DNA from: Clostridiales bacterium
GTDB taxonomy: Bacteria; Bacillota; Clostridia; Oscillospirales; Acutalibacteraceae
Assembly (NCBI GenBank): GCA_012516295.1
Contig: JAAYWU010000217.1
Coordinates: 1 to 7,087, forward strand
Length of the DNA: 7,087 bases
Direction: 5' to 3'
A program made the position numbers and the translations under genes. Below the pieces are notes generated by a model, which saw only the letters and a list, made by a program, of their open reading frames with translations, ran no database searches and was not told the origin of the DNA. Below are positions 5,971 to 7,087 of this stretch, one piece after another. Numbering within the stretch: the stretch's first letter is position 1; each line of letters opens with the position of its first letter.

Positions 5971-7002
5971 TCAGTGGTTTATAACCGAAAAAGGCGCTAC
6001 CGCCTGATTTGGCTTAATTACGCTGTTTTCACACTGCACATAACGCAGACATACGCCGTCGCCCACGGTGCAGTCCGAGACAAAAGAATTCGGCCCCACC
6101 GTGCAGCCGCAACCGATAACGGTTTTGCCGCGCAGAATGGTGCCGGGTAAAATGCAGGTATCGCTGCCGATTTTTACATCCGGGCCGATCATGACGCCGT
6201 CGCGGCAGGGAATTTCGATTCCGTTTTTCATGTGCCGGGAAAGAATTTCTTCGCGCGCTATGGAATTCAAGGCGTTCAATTGAAGGCAGTCGTTTGCGCC
6301 CAGTACGGCGTTGGCTTCGCTGGTGGTGTGTGCCGCGGCCCTTTTGCCGCTTTCGATCAATAGCTTGACCGCGTCGGGAAGATAGTATTCCCCTTGGGCG
6401 TTGTTGTTTTGTATTTTATTCAAGATATTCAGAAGGTCGTCTACCTGAAACCAGTAGGCGCCCGAATTGATTTCGCAGATGGACAGGGTTTCGCGGTCCG
6501 CGTCCTTTTGCTCTACGATGGCGCGGAGCAGATGGGTTTCGGGATCGCGTACAATGCGGCCGTAGCCGGTCGGGTCGTCCAGCACGGCGGAAATCACGGT
6601 GACTGCGTTGCCATTCTCCGTATGGTCCCGGCGCGCTTCTTCAATGACCTTTGCGTTTACGAACGGCGCGTCGCCGTTTAAAATCAATACGTTTTCCCCG
6701 CGGTGTGCGCGCAGGAATTCTTCCGCCATCATAACGGCGTGGCCGGTGCCCTTGCGCTCAGCCTGAAAAGCATGGCTGATTTTTACGCCGGTATCGTCGA
6801 GGCCGGAAAGGTATTGTTCCACCTTTTCATGCATATAGCCGGTGACGACGCAGATACTGGAAACACCGGCTTCTTCGGCGGAATCGATAACCCATTGCAG
6901 CATGGGCTTGAAAAGCACCGGCGAAAGCACCTTGGGGCGGGTGGATTTCATCCGTTTCCCCTCGCCGGCGGCAAGAATGACAGCACAGCATTGTTCTGGC
7001 AT
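5971..7002 (-). CDS. glmU: GlmU-type UDP-N-acetylglucosamine pyrophosphorylase, short form without acetyltransferase domain
   Basis: The 343-residue protein should couple UTP and GlcNAc-1-phosphate to UDP-GlcNAc, the first nucleotide sugar for peptidoglycan. The uridylyltransferase fold (about 1-235) is intact: LAAGEGKRM (10-18), Lys24 in PKVL, Gln80 and GTGHA (85-89), GD at 110-111 for the metal, TGYGRI (146-150), Glu164 in VEQKDA, Asn179 in EINSG and Asn237 in GAND. From about 264 a left-handed beta-helix begins (GVMIGPDVKIGSD and three or so further hexapeptide turns) but stops at VAPFSVINH. Usual GlmU is about 450-460 residues. The part carrying the E. coli acetyltransferase residues (Arg333, Lys351, His363, Tyr366, Lys392) is absent, and prs starts 24 nt later, so nothing remains downstream. 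The start ATG (7000-7002) has GGAGG at 7010-7014; an earlier in-frame ATG ending at 7053 lacks family similarity. A related sugar-1-phosphate nucleotidyltransferase is possible, but the prs neighbour supports GlmU. Confidence 0.88.
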   Translation of the reverse strand: MPEQCCAVILAAGEGKRMKSTRPKVLSPVLFKPMLQWVIDSAEEAGVSSICVVTGYMHEKVEQYLSGLDDTGVKISHAFQAERKGTGHAVMMAEEFLRAHRGENVLILNGDAPFVNAKVIEEARRDHTENGNAVTVISAVLDDPTGYGRIVRDPETHLLRAIVEQKDADRETLSICEINSGAYWFQVDDLLNILNKIQNNNAQGEYYLPDAVKLLIESGKRAAAHTTSEANAVLGANDCLQLNALNSIAREEILSRHMKNGIEIPCRDGVMIGPDVKIGSDTCILPGTILRGKTVIGCGCTVGPNSFVSDCTVGDGVCLRYVQCENSVIKPNQAVAPFSVINH

Positions 7003-7087
7003 GTTCTTTCCTCCGTGAATATATTGCGATGCATCAGAGCATAGTAATAACATTTTAACGTTAATTTATTATTTATCTCTATTATCT
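7003..7087 (-). promoter_or_regulatory. AT-rich upstream region of glmU
   Basis: Outside the GGAGG ribosome site (7010-7014) this stretch is strongly AT-rich, as expected for a promoter region. Weak -10-like hexamers occur on the minus strand (TATATT at about 7019-7024, TACTAT at 7041-7046), but neither has a recognisable -35 at normal spacing. A perfect 10-bp palindrome TTAACGTTAA lies at 7055-7064. The cluster's promoter may be here or further upstream, beyond the window. Confidence 0.3.

Noticed and set aside
7052..7067. CcpA cre-like site around TTAACGTTAA
   Set aside because: About four mismatches to the conserved positions of the cre consensus.

Overview
The window looks like a chromosomal housekeeping segment from a moderately GC-rich member of the Clostridia. 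The order glmU-prs-pth-mfd followed by a SurA/PrsA-like lipoprotein is a classic low-GC Gram-positive arrangement. The GC-rich third codon positions, the N-terminally extended Pth and the lack of an L25 (ctc) gene between prs and pth make an Oscillospirales/Ruminococcaceae-type organism my best guess. The placement is inferred from gene order and protein character, not from a search. No mobile element, CRISPR array, tRNA or rRNA was seen.

All five genes lie on the minus strand, so transcription runs from high to low coordinates. First is a short GlmU-type UDP-GlcNAc pyrophosphorylase (5971-7002), which ends before the usual acetyltransferase domain. It is followed 24 nt later by ribose-phosphate pyrophosphokinase prs (4990-5946). 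A 355-nt GC-rich non-coding stretch full of hairpins then separates prs from peptidyl-tRNA hydrolase pth (4023-4634). After a 130-nt spacer comes the transcription-repair coupling factor mfd (434-3892). A 152-nt spacer with a strong-looking sigma-A promoter leads into the start of a lipoprotein gene (1-281), which runs off the window edge and is probably a peptidyl-prolyl isomerase/foldase.

The genes serve basic growth: a cell-wall nucleotide-sugar precursor (GlmU), PRPP for nucleotide, His and Trp synthesis (Prs), recycling of peptidyl-tRNA (Pth), rescue of stalled RNA polymerase with repair (Mfd), and folding of exported proteins (the lipoprotein). glmU and prs are probably co-transcribed. 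Whether pth-mfd belong to the same transcript is unclear because of the structured prs-pth gap. The lipoprotein gene appears to have its own promoter.

I found no dramatic new system. The points most worth a second look are the hairpin- and repeat-rich prs-pth gap, the GlmU that lacks its acetyltransferase half, two substitutions in the PRPP-binding signature of Prs, and a 12-bp dyad sitting on the -35 box of the lipoprotein promoter.
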